64,000 nucleotides of DNA from Aeromicrobium chenweiae. Lineage in GTDB: Bacteria > Actinomycetota > Actinomycetes > Propionibacteriales > Nocardioidaceae. The notes beneath the pieces were generated by a model. It did not search any database, was not told the origin of the DNA, and saw nothing but the letters and a program-made list of their open reading frames with translations. Below are positions 27,404-36,232 of this stretch, piece by piece (within the stretch, counting starts at the first letter, position 1; the number at the start of each line of letters is the position of its first letter). The stretch lies in contig NZ_CP026952.1 in assembly GCF_003065605.1 (NCBI RefSeq), positions 1,984,001 to 2,048,000 on the forward strand, in the 5' to 3' direction. A program made the position numbers and the translations under genes.

Positions 27404-27407
27404 CAGC

Positions 27408-28127
27408 TCAACCGTGCAGTCGACTTCTGACCAGGACGGCCTGCAGGCGGATGGACAGCGCGGCGAGGCCGGCGATCGTGCGCTCGGCCGCGTCCTTGTC
27501 GAGACGGCGCGAGCGCGGCGAGACGACCTGGTCGAACAGCGCGACCTCGCGGTCGGCGGCGGCGCTGAACATCTTGAGGTGCCGCGGCTCGAGCCCGAGC
27601 TCGGCGAACTCCCCCACCAGCGCTGCGACCTGCAGGGCGGTCCCGTCGTAGTACGTCTGGGACCTGCGCCGCTTGATGAGGCCGAACTCCTCGATCGCGT
27701 CGAGCGTCGCGTCGTCGATGCCCGCGGACTCGATCAGCTCCGCGCGCGACAGGCGCACGGTGCTCGAGCCCTCGAGGAACGACGTCTCGTCGGGCAGGCC
27801 GTCCTCGGCCAGGCTCAGGTGCGGCACGCGGGTCGTGGCCGCCTGCTCGGTGTCGGGGACGACGCCGCGGTCCATGTCGTCGAGGACCTGACGGATGTGG
27901 CCGAGGGGCCAGAACTTGTCACGCTGCTGACGCAGGATGAAGCGCAGCCGCTCGACGTCGTGGAACGAGAACTTGCGGTAGCCCGACGGCGTGCGCTCGG
28001 GCTCCAGCAGTCCCTCGGACTCCAGGTAGCGGATCTTGGTGATCGTGAGGTCCGGGAACTCCGGCAACAGCTCGTCGAGCACCTTGCCGATCCCGAGCCT
28101 CGACAGCTCCGGCAGCGGCTGGGTCAC
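27408..28127 (-). CDS. ftsR: MerR-family transcriptional regulator FtsR (Rv1828-like)
   Basis: 239 residues. The N-terminal winged helix is 'LTITKIRYLESEGLLEPERT' followed by 'SGYRKFSFHDVERLRFILRQ'. The C-terminal half ('LIESAGIDDATLDAIEEFGL') repeats a helix-turn-helix-like fold, as in Rv1828. In Corynebacterium glutamicum the orthologue activates ftsZ. The GTG overlaps the garA stop (GTGA), so expression is coupled. Orthology is supported by position directly after garA and before bfn. Confidence 0.82.
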   Translation of the reverse strand: MTQPLPELSRLGIGKVLDELLPEFPDLTITKIRYLESEGLLEPERTPSGYRKFSFHDVERLRFILRQQRDKFWPLGHIRQVLDDMDRGVVPDTEQAATTRVPHLSLAEDGLPDETSFLEGSSTVRLSRAELIESAGIDDATLDAIEEFGLIKRRRSQTYYDGTALQVAALVGEFAELGLEPRHLKMFSAAADREVALFDQVVSPRSRRLDKDAAERTIAGLAALSIRLQAVLVRSRLHG

Positions 28128-28594
28128 GCCGTGGCCCTCGGGGCGCCGGAGAAGTAGATGAGGCGGTACTTGCCGATCTGGACCTCGTCGCCGCCGGAGA
28201 GGGTGACCTCCCCGTCGATGCGGTCGCGGTTGACGTAGCTGCCGTTGAGGCTGCCCAGGTCGGTGATCGAGTAGCCCGAGCCGGTACGCGTGAAGGTGGC
28301 GTGGCGGCGCGAGACGCTGATGTCATCGAGGAAGATGTCGCTGTCCGGGTGCCGACCCACGGTCACCACATCGCTGTCGAGCAGGAAGCGCGCACCGGAG
28401 TCGGGTCCCCGCTGCACCAGCAGCATCGCGCTGCCGGCCGGGAGGTTCTCGACCGCCGAGACGTCCGAGGCGGACATCTCCTCGGTGTCGGCGTCCAGGA
28501 TCGGGATGTGGGTGGTGTGATCACTCACGGGTTGGGGCGCATCGGCGCCGGGGACAGACGATTCAGCGTCGGGCTCGTGGTCCGGCGTAGACAT
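28124..28594 (-). CDS. garA: FHA-domain signalling protein GarA/OdhI
   Basis: 156 residues. The C-terminal FHA domain shows 'VTVGRHPDSDIFLDDISVSR', then 'RHATFTRTGSGYSITDLGSL' and 'NGSYVNRDRI'. In relatives it inhibits 2-oxoglutarate dehydrogenase and tunes glutamate metabolism, and is switched off by Ser/Thr-kinase phosphorylation of an N-terminal ETTS threonine pair. Here the N-terminal tail has 'DHTTHIPILDADTEEMS' instead of ETTSVF, so the phosphosite context differs. ATG chosen for the AGGAG eight bases upstream; an ATG six bases earlier is too close to it. Confidence 0.87.
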   Translation of the reverse strand: MSTPDHEPDAESSVPGADAPQPVSDHTTHIPILDADTEEMSASDVSAVENLPAGSAMLLVQRGPDSGARFLLDSDVVTVGRHPDSDIFLDDISVSRRHATFTRTGSGYSITDLGSLNGSYVNRDRIDGEVTLSGGDEVQIGKYRLIYFSGAPRATA

Positions 28595-28693
28595 CGGCAT
28601 AGCTCCTGGGGGTCGACCTTGAGTGCTGGTGGAGAGTTGATGACCAACCTAGCACCCGACGCGGGACACGAAGCCACGCTTCGGAGAGCTGGG

Positions 28694-29071
28694 TCAGTCG
28701 GCGGTGAGAGCGGCGTACGCCTCCGCCTCGATGAGCGAGGCCGTGGGGTCGTCCTCGAGCGAGCGCACCTTGATGAGCCAGCCCTCTCCGTACGGGTCGG
28801 AGTTGATGACCTCGGCGCTGCCGTCGAGGGCGTCGTTGCGGGCCACGACCTCGCCGGTCAGCGGTGAGTAGATGTCGCTGACGGACTTGGTGGACTCGAG
28901 CTCGCCGATGACCGATCCGGACTCGACGCGGTCCCCGACGGCCGGCAGCTCGACGTAGACGATGTCACCGAGCTGGTCCTGGGCGAAGTCCGTGATGCCG
29001 ATCGTGGCGATGTCCTCGTCGAGGCGCACCCACTCGTGCTCCTCGCTGTAAAACAGGTCCTCAGGGATCAC
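28694..29071 (-). CDS. gcvH: Glycine cleavage system H protein
   Basis: 125 residues. Small lipoyl carrier that shuttles the aminomethyl group between P, T and L proteins. The lipoylated lysine is Lys62 in 'GELESTKSVSDIYSPLTGEV'; the N-terminus 'YSEEHEWVRLDEDIATIGIT' is diagnostic. It sits before garA in the same direction, as in mycobacteria, away from gcvP. Confidence 0.95.
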   Translation of the reverse strand: MIPEDLFYSEEHEWVRLDEDIATIGITDFAQDQLGDIVYVELPAVGDRVESGSVIGELESTKSVSDIYSPLTGEVVARNDALDGSAEVINSDPYGEGWLIKVRSLEDDPTASLIEAEAYAALTAD

Positions 29072-29091
29072 CGTTGTTGCTCCTTGCCAGG

Positions 29092-29805
29092 TCAGGGTGG
29101 GGTTTGAGCGTACTCCGGGCTCTTGATGTCGGCCAAAGCCGTGATCGTGACCTTGTCCTTCTGGTTCACGACGACCGTCGCGCCGCGATTCTCCAGCGCG
29201 TCGACGAGTCCGCCGGGGAAGCGTACCGCCTCCGCGAGGCTCGCCGCGTCGCCGATCGCCTCGATCCGGTAGGGCCGCTTGATCTCCCGGCCGCCGACCC
29301 GGATCTGGTTCTCGTCGTCCAGGAAGTACGTCTGCGCGACGACCCGCGCGACGCCGTTGAGGGCGAGGACCTCGGCCCCCGCGTCGCGGAGCTCCTCGAT
29401 CGCGTCGAGGATCGCGGCGGCGTCGATCTGCTGGTCCGGGTCCTGGATCACGACCTCGATGCCGGGACCGGTGGCCCCGACGGTGCCGGCCAGGATCGAG
29501 AGCTCCTCGGCCCGCTTCTTGGCCTGCTTCTGGGCCTGCTGGCTGCGCCGGGTGCTGCTGAGGAGCCCGTTGCGGGTCAGCGTGAGGTCGTCGATCTGGC
29601 CGTTGAGCCGCTCGTTCGCCGAGTCGAGCGACTTGAGCAGCTCCACGAGCTCGTCGCCGCGGACGCCCGAGTAGTCGTCGTTGTCCTCGTCACGCACCTG
29701 CACCGTGATCGCGAAGGCCAGCCCGCCGATCAGGGCGGCGACGACGAGCTGGGAGACGCTGACCTTGAACAGCGAGCGGCGCTTGCGAGGTGACGACTCA
29801 GGCAT
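29092..29805 (-). CDS. DUF881 membrane-anchored protein (Rv1825-like)
   Basis: 237 residues. One N-terminal membrane helix (about 19-34), then a coiled-coil stretch ('ELLKSLDSANERLNGQIDDL'), then the DUF881 domain with 'TGPGIEVVIQDP', 'ELRDAGAEVLALNGVARVVA' and 'YRIEAIGDAASLAEAV'. Probably extracytoplasmic. Function unknown. It overlaps the small basic protein gene by 8 bases and pairs with a second DUF881 protein two genes up. Confidence 0.8.
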   Translation of the reverse strand: MPESSPRKRRSLFKVSVSQLVVAALIGGLAFAITVQVRDEDNDDYSGVRGDELVELLKSLDSANERLNGQIDDLTLTRNGLLSSTRRSQQAQKQAKKRAEELSILAGTVGATGPGIEVVIQDPDQQIDAAAILDAIEELRDAGAEVLALNGVARVVAQTYFLDDENQIRVGGREIKRPYRIEAIGDAASLAEAVRFPGGLVDALENRGATVVVNQKDKVTITALADIKSPEYAQTPP

Positions 29806-30130
29806 GGAAGATCCGTCGGCGGATCGCCGCAGCGTTGGCGAAGATGCGGATGCCGAGAACGACGACGACCCCGGTCGACAGCTGCGAGCCGACGCCCAGC
29901 TGGTCGCCGAGGTAGACCATGAAGGCCGCGATCACGACGTTGGAGATGAAGGACACGACGAACACGCGGTCCTCGAAGCGGCGCTCCCCCAGGGCGCGCA
30001 GCGCGCCGACGACGGCGTCGAGCGCTGCCACGATCGCGATCGGGAGGTACGGCTGCAGGTCGGCCGGCACGGTCGGCTGGAACGCCAGACCGATGATGAC
30101 GCCGAGCGCGAGCCCGATGACCGGGATCAT
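29798..30130 (-). CDS. Small basic membrane protein (Sbp/DUF1290, Rv1824-like)
   Basis: 110 residues, three hydrophobic helices, with the family signature 'MIPVIGLALGVIIGLAFQPT' and 'LQPYLPIAIVAALDAVVGAL'. In Bacillus the homologue is encoded near ftsZ; in actinomycetes it is always flanked by two DUF881 genes. A cell-envelope or division role is suspected. It overlaps both neighbours (ATGA upstream). Confidence 0.85.
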   Translation of the reverse strand: MIPVIGLALGVIIGLAFQPTVPADLQPYLPIAIVAALDAVVGALRALGERRFEDRVFVVSFISNVVIAAFMVYLGDQLGVGSQLSTGVVVVLGIRIFANAAAIRRRIFHA

Positions 30131-30924
30131 TCTTCCCCCTTGATGGCTGTCGCATGTCGGATCGTGAGCCGCGCCCGCGGCACGACGCCCACCCGCAGGT
30201 CGGACGATCGTGTCACGGCGAAGCTCACCCCTGCATCCTTCTGCCTGCGTTTCCAGTAACGACCGGCGGGGTTCTCCTCGAACCGCTCGGCGAGGGTGTC
30301 CTTGTCGCCGATCGCCTTGACGACGTACGGCGGCGCGATGCCGCGGTAGTTGACCTTGATGACGCTGTCGGCGAAGCGGATCGCCGACAGCGAGCCGACG
30401 CGGTTGCCGTTGACCGACACCGCCTCGGCCCCGGCGTACCAGAGGCCGTTGACGAGGATGCGCAGGTCGCGGTCGCGGATCTGCCCCTCCCGGTCGTCGA
30501 ACGTGTTGGGGCTGACCCGCACCGTGATGCCCGGGCCGGTCGCTGCGACGTCGGACGCGATGAGGCGCAGCTCCTGGTAGGCCGGGTCGAAGCCGTCGAC
30601 GCGACCCTGCAGGTCCTGCACCTCCCCGCGGAGACGCACCGCCGTCGCCTCACGGCTGGCCAGCGTCTTCTTGCGGGCGTCGATGCTGTTGATGAGGGTC
30701 GCGCGCTCGCGCTCGGTCGCCGGCCGGTCCGACCGGGTCTGGATCGCGGCGATCGCGACGAGCAGGGCGAACACGGCCATGACCACGCCGGTCAGGACGG
30801 TGTTGAACTGCCGGTGCTGCGCTCCCGGACCGGACCGGACGACGTAGTAGTCGTCGTCGAGCGCCGTGTCGGCGATCTGCTCGAGCAGACCCTCGGCGCG
30901 GGTCGCGGTGTCCGGCTCGGTCAT
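30127..30924 (-). CDS. DUF881 membrane-anchored protein (Rv1823-like)
   Basis: 265 residues. Membrane helix at about 45-65 ('VLTGVVMAVFALLVAIAAIQ'), coiled coil 'TERERATLINSIDARKKTLA', then DUF881 ('TGPGITVRVSPNTFDD', 'LVNGLWYAGAEAVSVNGNRV'). It is a paralogue of the other DUF881 protein, with a longer cytoplasmic N-terminus. It lies two bases after pgsA. The start is the ATG giving 'MTEPDTATRAEG'; the upstream frame overlaps pgsA. Confidence 0.8.
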   Translation of the reverse strand: MTEPDTATRAEGLLEQIADTALDDDYYVVRSGPGAQHRQFNTVLTGVVMAVFALLVAIAAIQTRSDRPATERERATLINSIDARKKTLASREATAVRLRGEVQDLQGRVDGFDPAYQELRLIASDVAATGPGITVRVSPNTFDDREGQIRDRDLRILVNGLWYAGAEAVSVNGNRVGSLSAIRFADSVIKVNYRGIAPPYVVKAIGDKDTLAERFEENPAGRYWKRRQKDAGVSFAVTRSSDLRVGVVPRARLTIRHATAIKGEE

Positions 30925-30926
30925 GG

Positions 30927-31502
30927 TCAGCTCCGGACGACGCGTTCGGTCGTGGCCAGGAGCCGTCTGACCTGGAACGCGTAGAGGATGCCGCCCCACC
31001 AGTAGAGCGCGACGCCCCAGATCGTGAACGCCCAGCCGAACACGTTCGCGAGGTCGGCCACCGTCCCGGTCGAGTCACCGAGCAGCAGCAGCGGGAACGC
31101 GTACAGGAGGCTCGCGGTCGCGGCCTTCCCGAGGAAGTGCACCGGCAGCGAGCTGTAGCCGCGGGTCCGCAGGAACGGCACGAGGCTGAACAAGAACACG
31201 TCGCGCAGCGGGAGGATCACCGCGAGCCACCACGGGATGATGTCGCGGAAGCCCAGGCCGATGACGACAGCCAGGATGTAGAAGCGGTCGGCGACCGGGT
31301 CGAGGATCGCGCCGATCTTGGACGCCTGGTTGAACCGGCGCGCCAGCTTGCCGTCGAGGTAGTCCGTGACGCCCGAGACCATGAGGACCAGCAGGGCCAG
31401 TCCGTCGCGCTCGGGGCCCAGCACGAGCCACAGGAACACCGGCACGAGCAGGAGGCGCACGAAGCTCAGGGCGTTGGGGATCGTCAGGACGCGGTCGTTC
31501 AC
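30927..31502 (-). CDS. CDP-alcohol phosphatidyltransferase (PgsA-like)
   Basis: 191 residues with five or six membrane helices. The active-site signature D-x2-D-G-x2-A-R-x8-G-x3-D-x3-D is complete in 'DYLDGKLARRFNQASKIGAI' followed by 'LDPVADR'. It joins CDP-diacylglycerol to an alcohol such as glycerol-3-phosphate; position before the DUF881-Sbp genes matches mycobacterial pgsA2 (Rv1822), whose substrate is not firmly known. GTG start seven bases after AGGAGG. Confidence 0.87.
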   Translation of the reverse strand: MNDRVLTIPNALSFVRLLLVPVFLWLVLGPERDGLALLVLMVSGVTDYLDGKLARRFNQASKIGAILDPVADRFYILAVVIGLGFRDIIPWWLAVILPLRDVFLFSLVPFLRTRGYSSLPVHFLGKAATASLLYAFPLLLLGDSTGTVADLANVFGWAFTIWGVALYWWGGILYAFQVRRLLATTERVVRS

Positions 31503-31713
31503 ACGGAACCGCCTCCTGTTGTCGTCTCGAGCCCCCGAATCGTCCTTAGACAGAGTAGGACATGGCACCCCGCCGTCTTGTCCCGGACACCGCCTGACGT
31601 GCCCACGGGCTGGGCACCGCCATTGCGTCGGGGAACAGGACTGACAGACTGGGGGTTGAACCCCGAACAACTCATCCGCAGGGCACCCAGGTGCCCTCAC
31701 TCCGAGGAGGAAC

Positions 31714-32331
31714 GTGGCTGTCTACACACTTCCGGACCTGCCGTACGACTATGGCGCTCTGGATCCGCACATTTCCGGAAAGATCATGGAGCTTCACCAC
31801 TCCAAGCACCACGCGACCTACGTCGCGGGCATCAACCAGGCGCTCGAGCAGCTCGAGGAGGCCCGCGAGAAGGAGTCCTTCGGCAACATCAACGTGCTGG
31901 AGAAGAACCTCGCGTTCCACCTCGGTGGTCACATCAACCACTCGATCTTCTGGAAGAACCTCTCCCCCGAGGGCGGCGACAAGCCCACGGGCGAGCTCGC
32001 TGCAGCGATCGACCAGGACTTCGGCTCGTTCGACGCGTTCCGCGCGCAGTTCGAGGCGACCGCTCTTGGTCTGCAGGGCTCCGGCTGGGCGATCCTCACG
32101 TGGGACACGCTGGGCCAGAAGCTCGTGGTCGTGCAGCTGTTCGACCAGCAGAACAACATCCCGGCCACGCTGATCCCGATCACGCAGCTGGACATGTGGG
32201 AGCACGCGTTCTACCTCGACTACCTCAACGTCAAGGGCGACTACGTCAAGGCGTGGTGGAACATCGTGAACTGGGCCGACGCCCAGGAGCGCTTCACCGC
32301 AGCAACGTCGGGCGGCCAGATCATCTTCTGA
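31714..32331 (+). CDS. sodA: Superoxide dismutase (Mn/Fe)
   Basis: 205 residues. Converts superoxide to oxygen and peroxide. Metal ligands His28, His76, Asp160 and His164 are in '[10 protein letters not shown]', '[10 protein letters not shown]' and '[12 protein letters not shown]'. The 'GGHINHS' context resembles Mn-type enzymes more than Fe-type ones, but cambialistic use cannot be excluded. No signal peptide. GTG start preceded by GAGGAGG. Divergent from pgsA across 211 bases in which I see no other gene. Confidence 0.93.
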   Translation: MAVYTLPDLPYDYGALDPHISGKIMELHHSKHHATYVAGINQALEQLEEAREKESFGNINVLEKNLAFHLGGHINHSIFWKNLSPEGGDKPTGELAAAIDQDFGSFDAFRAQFEATALGLQGSGWAILTWDTLGQKLVVVQLFDQQNNIPATLIPITQLDMWEHAFYLDYLNVKGDYVKAWWNIVNWADAQERFTAATSGGQIIF

Positions 32332-32342
32332 TCGGTCCTCGG

Positions 32343-32384
32343 ACGACGACGGCGGGATCCCCTCGGGGGTCCCGCCGTCGTCGT
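32343..32384. terminator. Bidirectional hairpin between sodA and copD-ctaG
   Basis: Two perfect 15-base arms (32343-32357, 32370-32384) continue into an inner CCCC/GGGG stem with one bulged T and a TC loop. It serves the convergent ends of sodA and the copper operon. Confidence 0.8.
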
Positions 32385-32390
32385 TCGTGC

Positions 32391-34349
32391 CTAGGGCTCG
32401 CGGCGCCTGCCGTGCTCGGCGAGGTCACGCAGCCGCGCGTTGTACGCCTCGAGGGCGGCGTCCTCGTTGCGGTCCTCCGCGCGGTCGTAGCGCTTGGCCT
32501 CACGGGTGTCGGAGCGGAACCACTGGAAGAGGATCGCGACCATGACCAGCACGAGGGGGACCTCCCCCATCGCCCAGGCCATCCCGCCGCCGAGGTACTG
32601 GTCGGCCAGCAGGTCGGTGCGGTACGGCCGGTCCAGCGACTTCCAGTAGTCCAGCGCGAAGACCGTGTTGGACGACATCACCGCGATCGCGAAGAACGCG
32701 TGGAACGGGACGGTCACGAGCAGCATCCCGAACCGGGCGATCGGCTGCAGGTTGCGCGGGGACGGGTCGATCCCGATCAGGACGTAGTAGAACAACGTGC
32801 CGACGGCGAGGAAGTGGATCTCCATGACGGCGTGGCCCCAGTGGCTGCCCATGAGCGTCTCGAAGATCCCGGTGAAGTACAGACCGTAGAGGCTGCCGAC
32901 GAACAGCACCGGGCCGACGAGCGGGTGGGTGATGACCTGGGAGAACCGGGAGTTCAGGAAGCCCAGCAGCATCGCGCGGGGCGACACCTCCCCGGGCTGC
33001 CGCGGGCCCGGCAGCGTGCGCAGCGCGAGCGTCACCGGCGCTCCGAGGACGAGGAAGATCGGCGCCACCATCGAGAGCAGCATGTGGGACGCCATGTGGG
33101 CGCTGAACAGCACGTGGGAGTACTCCCCCAGGCCACCGAAGGTCGCCCACGCGATGGCGACCATGCCCACCAGCCACGAGATCGTGCGCCCGACCGGCCA
33201 CGCGTCGCCCCGCCGGTGCATCGCCCAGACGCCGCGGAGGTAGAACGCCGTGCCGAGACCGACGATCGCGAGCCCGACGCCGTTGCCGGCGAAGCCCCAC
33301 AGGAGTCGCAGCACGGTCGGAGCGGCCGGCATCGGGCCGCCCAGCAGCTCCTCGACGGGCGTCTTGAGCACGTCGTCGCCGACGGGGGTCGGCGTGCGGG
33401 ACAGGGCGACGGCCAGGCCGATCGCGGCCGCCATGACGAACAGCTCCACGACGGCGATGCGCACGAAGCCGCCGCCCTTGGCGACGATGCGGCGACGCTG
33501 GCGGTAGCCGAACGCACCCAGCACGACGAGGGCCACGACCTTGGCCACGACCAGCAGTCCGTACGTCTCCCCGAACACGTCACCGATCGACCGCAGCCGC
33601 ACCGTGGCGTTGACGACACCGGAGACCCCCACGATGACGAACGCCCACAGCGCGACCGAGGAGTAGCGGGCGATGGCCGGCTCGAGGCGCTTGCTGCCGC
33701 GCAGCGCGACCCAGCCCAAGGCGGCCAGCCCGCCGACCCACAGCGTGACGCCCAGGACGTGCAGGAACAGGCTCGTGGTGGCCAGGTCGTGGGAGCCCGA
33801 GCCGGCCGAGTGCCCGGTCAGCGTGATGGGTGCCAGCGTCGCGAGCGCAAGACCCAGGAGCACCGCGAGACCGCGGACGGACAGCGTCCACCGGGTGCCG
33901 ACCGCGACCAGCCCGGCGCCGAGCGCCTGCAGGAGGATCGCGCGGCCGTCCGACGTGCCGACGTAGCCGCTGATCTCGGGGTACGACAGGCTGCCGATCG
34001 GCTTGGCGAACACCTCGGCGACCTTCGGCAGGAAGTAGATGAGGCTGCCGATCGACCAGGCGGTGGCCCATCGCGACGCGAGCCGGGTGGCCTGCACGGA
34101 CAGCCCCTGGGCCTCCGGCTCAGACGACGGCAGCAGGAACACCGCGGCGGTCAGGAAGCCGATGACCAGCAGCGCCGACAGGTCGAGCACGACCTTGATG
34201 ACCGGGACGGCCCAGCCGACGAGCTGGCCCGGGTCGGGGAGGCCCTGGGGGGCGGGCTCGGGCGCTCCCCCGCCGACGACGAGGAAGAACAGCAGGGCCA
34301 GGCCGGCGAGGACGAAGCCGGCGACGGTGTCACGCACGGTCTGCGTCAT
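32391..34349 (-). CDS. CopD-CtaG fusion: copper transport/cytochrome c oxidase assembly membrane protein
   Basis: 652 residues with about fourteen membrane helices. Residues 1 to about 330 are CopD-like ('LTGHSAGSGSHDLATTSLFL', 'HVLGVTLWVGGLAALGWVAL'). Residues about 345-640 are the caa3-type CtaG domain ('FSAHMASHMLLSMVAPIFLV', 'HPLVGPVLFVGSLYGLYFTG', 'GVWAMHRRGDAWPVGRTISW'). Conserved His and Met residues in both halves could bind Cu(I). Likely delivers copper to heme-copper oxidase. The last gene of the ycnI-copC-copD/ctaG operon; it overlaps copC by 20 bases. Confidence 0.87.
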   Translation of the reverse strand: MTQTVRDTVAGFVLAGLALLFFLVVGGGAPEPAPQGLPDPGQLVGWAVPVIKVVLDLSALLVIGFLTAAVFLLPSSEPEAQGLSVQATRLASRWATAWSIGSLIYFLPKVAEVFAKPIGSLSYPEISGYVGTSDGRAILLQALGAGLVAVGTRWTLSVRGLAVLLGLALATLAPITLTGHSAGSGSHDLATTSLFLHVLGVTLWVGGLAALGWVALRGSKRLEPAIARYSSVALWAFVIVGVSGVVNATVRLRSIGDVFGETYGLLVVAKVVALVVLGAFGYRQRRRIVAKGGGFVRIAVVELFVMAAAIGLAVALSRTPTPVGDDVLKTPVEELLGGPMPAAPTVLRLLWGFAGNGVGLAIVGLGTAFYLRGVWAMHRRGDAWPVGRTISWLVGMVAIAWATFGGLGEYSHVLFSAHMASHMLLSMVAPIFLVLGAPVTLALRTLPGPRQPGEVSPRAMLLGFLNSRFSQVITHPLVGPVLFVGSLYGLYFTGIFETLMGSHWGHAVMEIHFLAVGTLFYYVLIGIDPSPRNLQPIARFGMLLVTVPFHAFFAIAVMSSNTVFALDYWKSLDRPYRTDLLADQYLGGGMAWAMGEVPLVLVMVAILFQWFRSDTREAKRYDRAEDRNEDAALEAYNARLRDLAEHGRRREP

Positions 34350-34863
34350 CGCGCCTCCTCAGGGGTGCCAGGAGCAGGGCGACCGCGACGGCGGCGGCGA
34401 GGATGCCCCACAGCAGATGGCCCCGGTGCCGGTGCAGGAACGACTGCTCCTGCGGCGCCTCCACCTGGCCCACGGTGCGGCCGGCGGTCACCTCGTACGC
34501 GACGGTGCCGGTGACGGGATGACCGTCGGTCGACATGATCCGGTACGCCGCGGAGTAGCGCCCCCTCATGTCGGCGTCCTCGACGGTCGCGGTCACGTTC
34601 TGGTCGACCGCCTTGACGTCGGTCACCTCGACCTTCGACCCGTCGGGCGCCGTCACGGCCACGTACGCGGGATTGCCGACCGCCTCGTTGAACCGCAGGG
34701 TGATGGTCGTGGGGGCGACCGCGAGGGTCGACCCGGCCTTCGGGTCGGAGCCGACCAGCGCCGCGTGGGCACTGGCCGGTCCCGACCCGAGGCCGCCCGT
34801 CAGCAACAGGACGGGCACGGCGAGGCCCAGCAGGACCCCGCGGAGGAGGACGTCGTTACGCAC
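34330..34863 (-). CDS. copC: CopC domain copper-binding protein
   Basis: 177 residues. Signal peptide ending 'GPASAHA', so the mature protein starts His-Ala-Ala-Leu, the usual N-terminal Cu(II) site of CopC. Cupredoxin-like core 'AHAALVGSDPKAGSTLAVAP', 'ITLRFNEAV' and 'GRYSAAYRIMSTDGHPVTGT' (second His ligand). C-terminal membrane helix at about 148-168. Anchored extracytoplasmic copper carrier for the CopD-CtaG protein. The GTG start overlaps the ycnI end by 8 bases. Confidence 0.88.
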   Translation of the reverse strand: MRNDVLLRGVLLGLAVPVLLLTGGLGSGPASAHAALVGSDPKAGSTLAVAPTTITLRFNEAVGNPAYVAVTAPDGSKVEVTDVKAVDQNVTATVEDADMRGRYSAAYRIMSTDGHPVTGTVAYEVTAGRTVGQVEAPQEQSFLHRHRGHLLWGILAAAVAVALLLAPLRRRDDADRA

Positions 34864-35554
34864 GACGTCGATTCTGTCTCAGTGCCACAACCAGTGCGGC
34901 GACGGCCACCACGAGCGCCGCTCCGCCGAGCCACGTCCCGAGGTCGTTGCCCGACTCCTCGACGTCCGCGCCGGCCGCGGCGGCGTCCTCGCTGTGCGCC
35001 GCGGGTGCCGCGCCGTGGCCGTCGTCGGTCAGCTCGGCGAGCGTCATGGTGGGAGCCGGGTGCTCCGGCTCGGTGTCGCCCTTCTGGACCTCGTCCCAGT
35101 CGACGACCTCGCCGTCGTCGTACGTCTGCTGGGCCGCGAAGGCGATCGAGTCCTGCTCGGGGAACGGGCCGCCGGAGATCGCGAACTCGTCGAACTGGCT
35201 CGTGGGGGTCCCGCCATCGGTGGCCGTCCAGGTGATCGTGCGGACCACCTCGGTCAGCTCGAAGCTGCCCACCTTGGTGGGCTTGTCGAGCTTCTCCTTG
35301 GAGACCTCGACCTTCCAGCCGGGCTTGGCGCCGGCCGTGACGAACGCGAACGGGGTCTTCTCCGGCAGGGTGACGACCAGCTTGGTCGTGGCGGCCGTGT
35401 CGGACTCGTTCGGCACGCGGAAGACGGCCTTGCCGAAGCCGCCCTGCGACGCGTCCGTGGACGAGACGCCGACGTGGGCCGAGGCGGGGGCTGCCACGGC
35501 CACCAGGGCAGCCGTGACGAGCGCAGCACTGAGCCGCGCGGTGGTGCGATGCAT
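34856..35554 (-). CDS. YcnI-family copper-binding membrane protein
   Basis: 232 residues. Signal peptide ending 'APASAHV', giving a mature N-terminal His that with a Trp ('PGWKVEV') is the known copper site of YcnI (DUF1775). Core motifs 'VFRVPNESDTAATTKLVV', 'EFAISGGPFPEQDSIAF'. Ala/Asp/Glu-rich linker, then a C-terminal membrane helix and basic tail. First of three copper genes. Confidence 0.87.
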   Translation of the reverse strand: MHRTTARLSAALVTAALVAVAAPASAHVGVSSTDASQGGFGKAVFRVPNESDTAATTKLVVTLPEKTPFAFVTAGAKPGWKVEVSKEKLDKPTKVGSFELTEVVRTITWTATDGGTPTSQFDEFAISGGPFPEQDSIAFAAQQTYDDGEVVDWDEVQKGDTEPEHPAPTMTLAELTDDGHGAAPAAHSEDAAAAGADVEESGNDLGTWLGGAALVVAVAALVVALRQNRRRA

Positions 35555-35587
35555 GATGTGTCCTTCGTGGGAGAGGTGCGGAGCGGA

Positions 35588-36115
35588 TCAGGACGATCCG
35601 GTCGGCGGCCCTCTCACGGAGCGCGAGTGCGCGAGGCGTACGTCGTGCAGCGCCCGCGGTGCGACCAGTGGGCGCGGGACCGCGGCGTGCGGAGGACCCA
35701 CCACGACGATCGAGGCGTGGCCCCGCAGAGCGAGGCGCTCGGCGAGGCGCCAGACGAGCGTCTCCCCGCGGGCGAGCAGGAGGGCGCTGACCGCGACGGC
35801 TGCGACGTGGCCGGCGACCATCGGAGCGGACATGACCATGTCGCCCGTCGAGCCCGAGAGGTGGACGCCGACCTGGCAGAGGGTCAGCAGGCCGACGAGC
35901 TGTCCGGGCGTCACCCGCCTCGCGGACAGCAGCCAGGCGACTGTCGCGGCGGCGACGAACACCGCGGCGACCGAGGCTGCCGGCATCGTCCCGCCGGCGG
36001 TCAGGTGGCCCGTGGCCGCCGCGACGACGCACGTCAGGGCGGCAGCGAGCGAACGAGCGAGACGCACCGGCCCACCGAGCGGACGCAGGGCGTCGGCGAG
36101 GGCGGGAGCGATCAC
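35588..36115 (-). CDS. Hypothetical membrane protein next to the copper operon
   Basis: 175 residues with four predicted helices ('VAAVFVAAATVAWLLS', 'LVGLLTLCQVGVHLSG', 'MVAGHVAAVAVSALLLA') and several His residues in or near helices (His in 'CQVGVHL' and 'MVAGHVA'). Family not recognised. The gap to ycnI is only 33 bases, so cotranscription and a copper-related role are plausible (inference). The GTG start is not well supported by an RBS. Confidence 0.6.
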   Translation of the reverse strand: MIAPALADALRPLGGPVRLARSLAAALTCVVAAATGHLTAGGTMPAASVAAVFVAAATVAWLLSARRVTPGQLVGLLTLCQVGVHLSGSTGDMVMSAPMVAGHVAAVAVSALLLARGETLVWRLAERLALRGHASIVVVGPPHAAVPRPLVAPRALHDVRLAHSRSVRGPPTGSS

Positions 36116-36232
36116 GGCCTCAGGCTAGCCTGCGGCGCGGCTCATCCGGAGCGGACCACCATGGTCGTGGCGCACGCCACGCCGACCCGTCAGGTGGCGG
36201 TGATGGCCGTCCTGGCTTGTACCGTGTGCCTC

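Noticed and set aside
31137-34514. A 1,125-codon plus-strand frame
   Set aside because: Covers sodA in another frame and the antisense of pgsA and copD-ctaG; composition is that of a GC-skew artefact.
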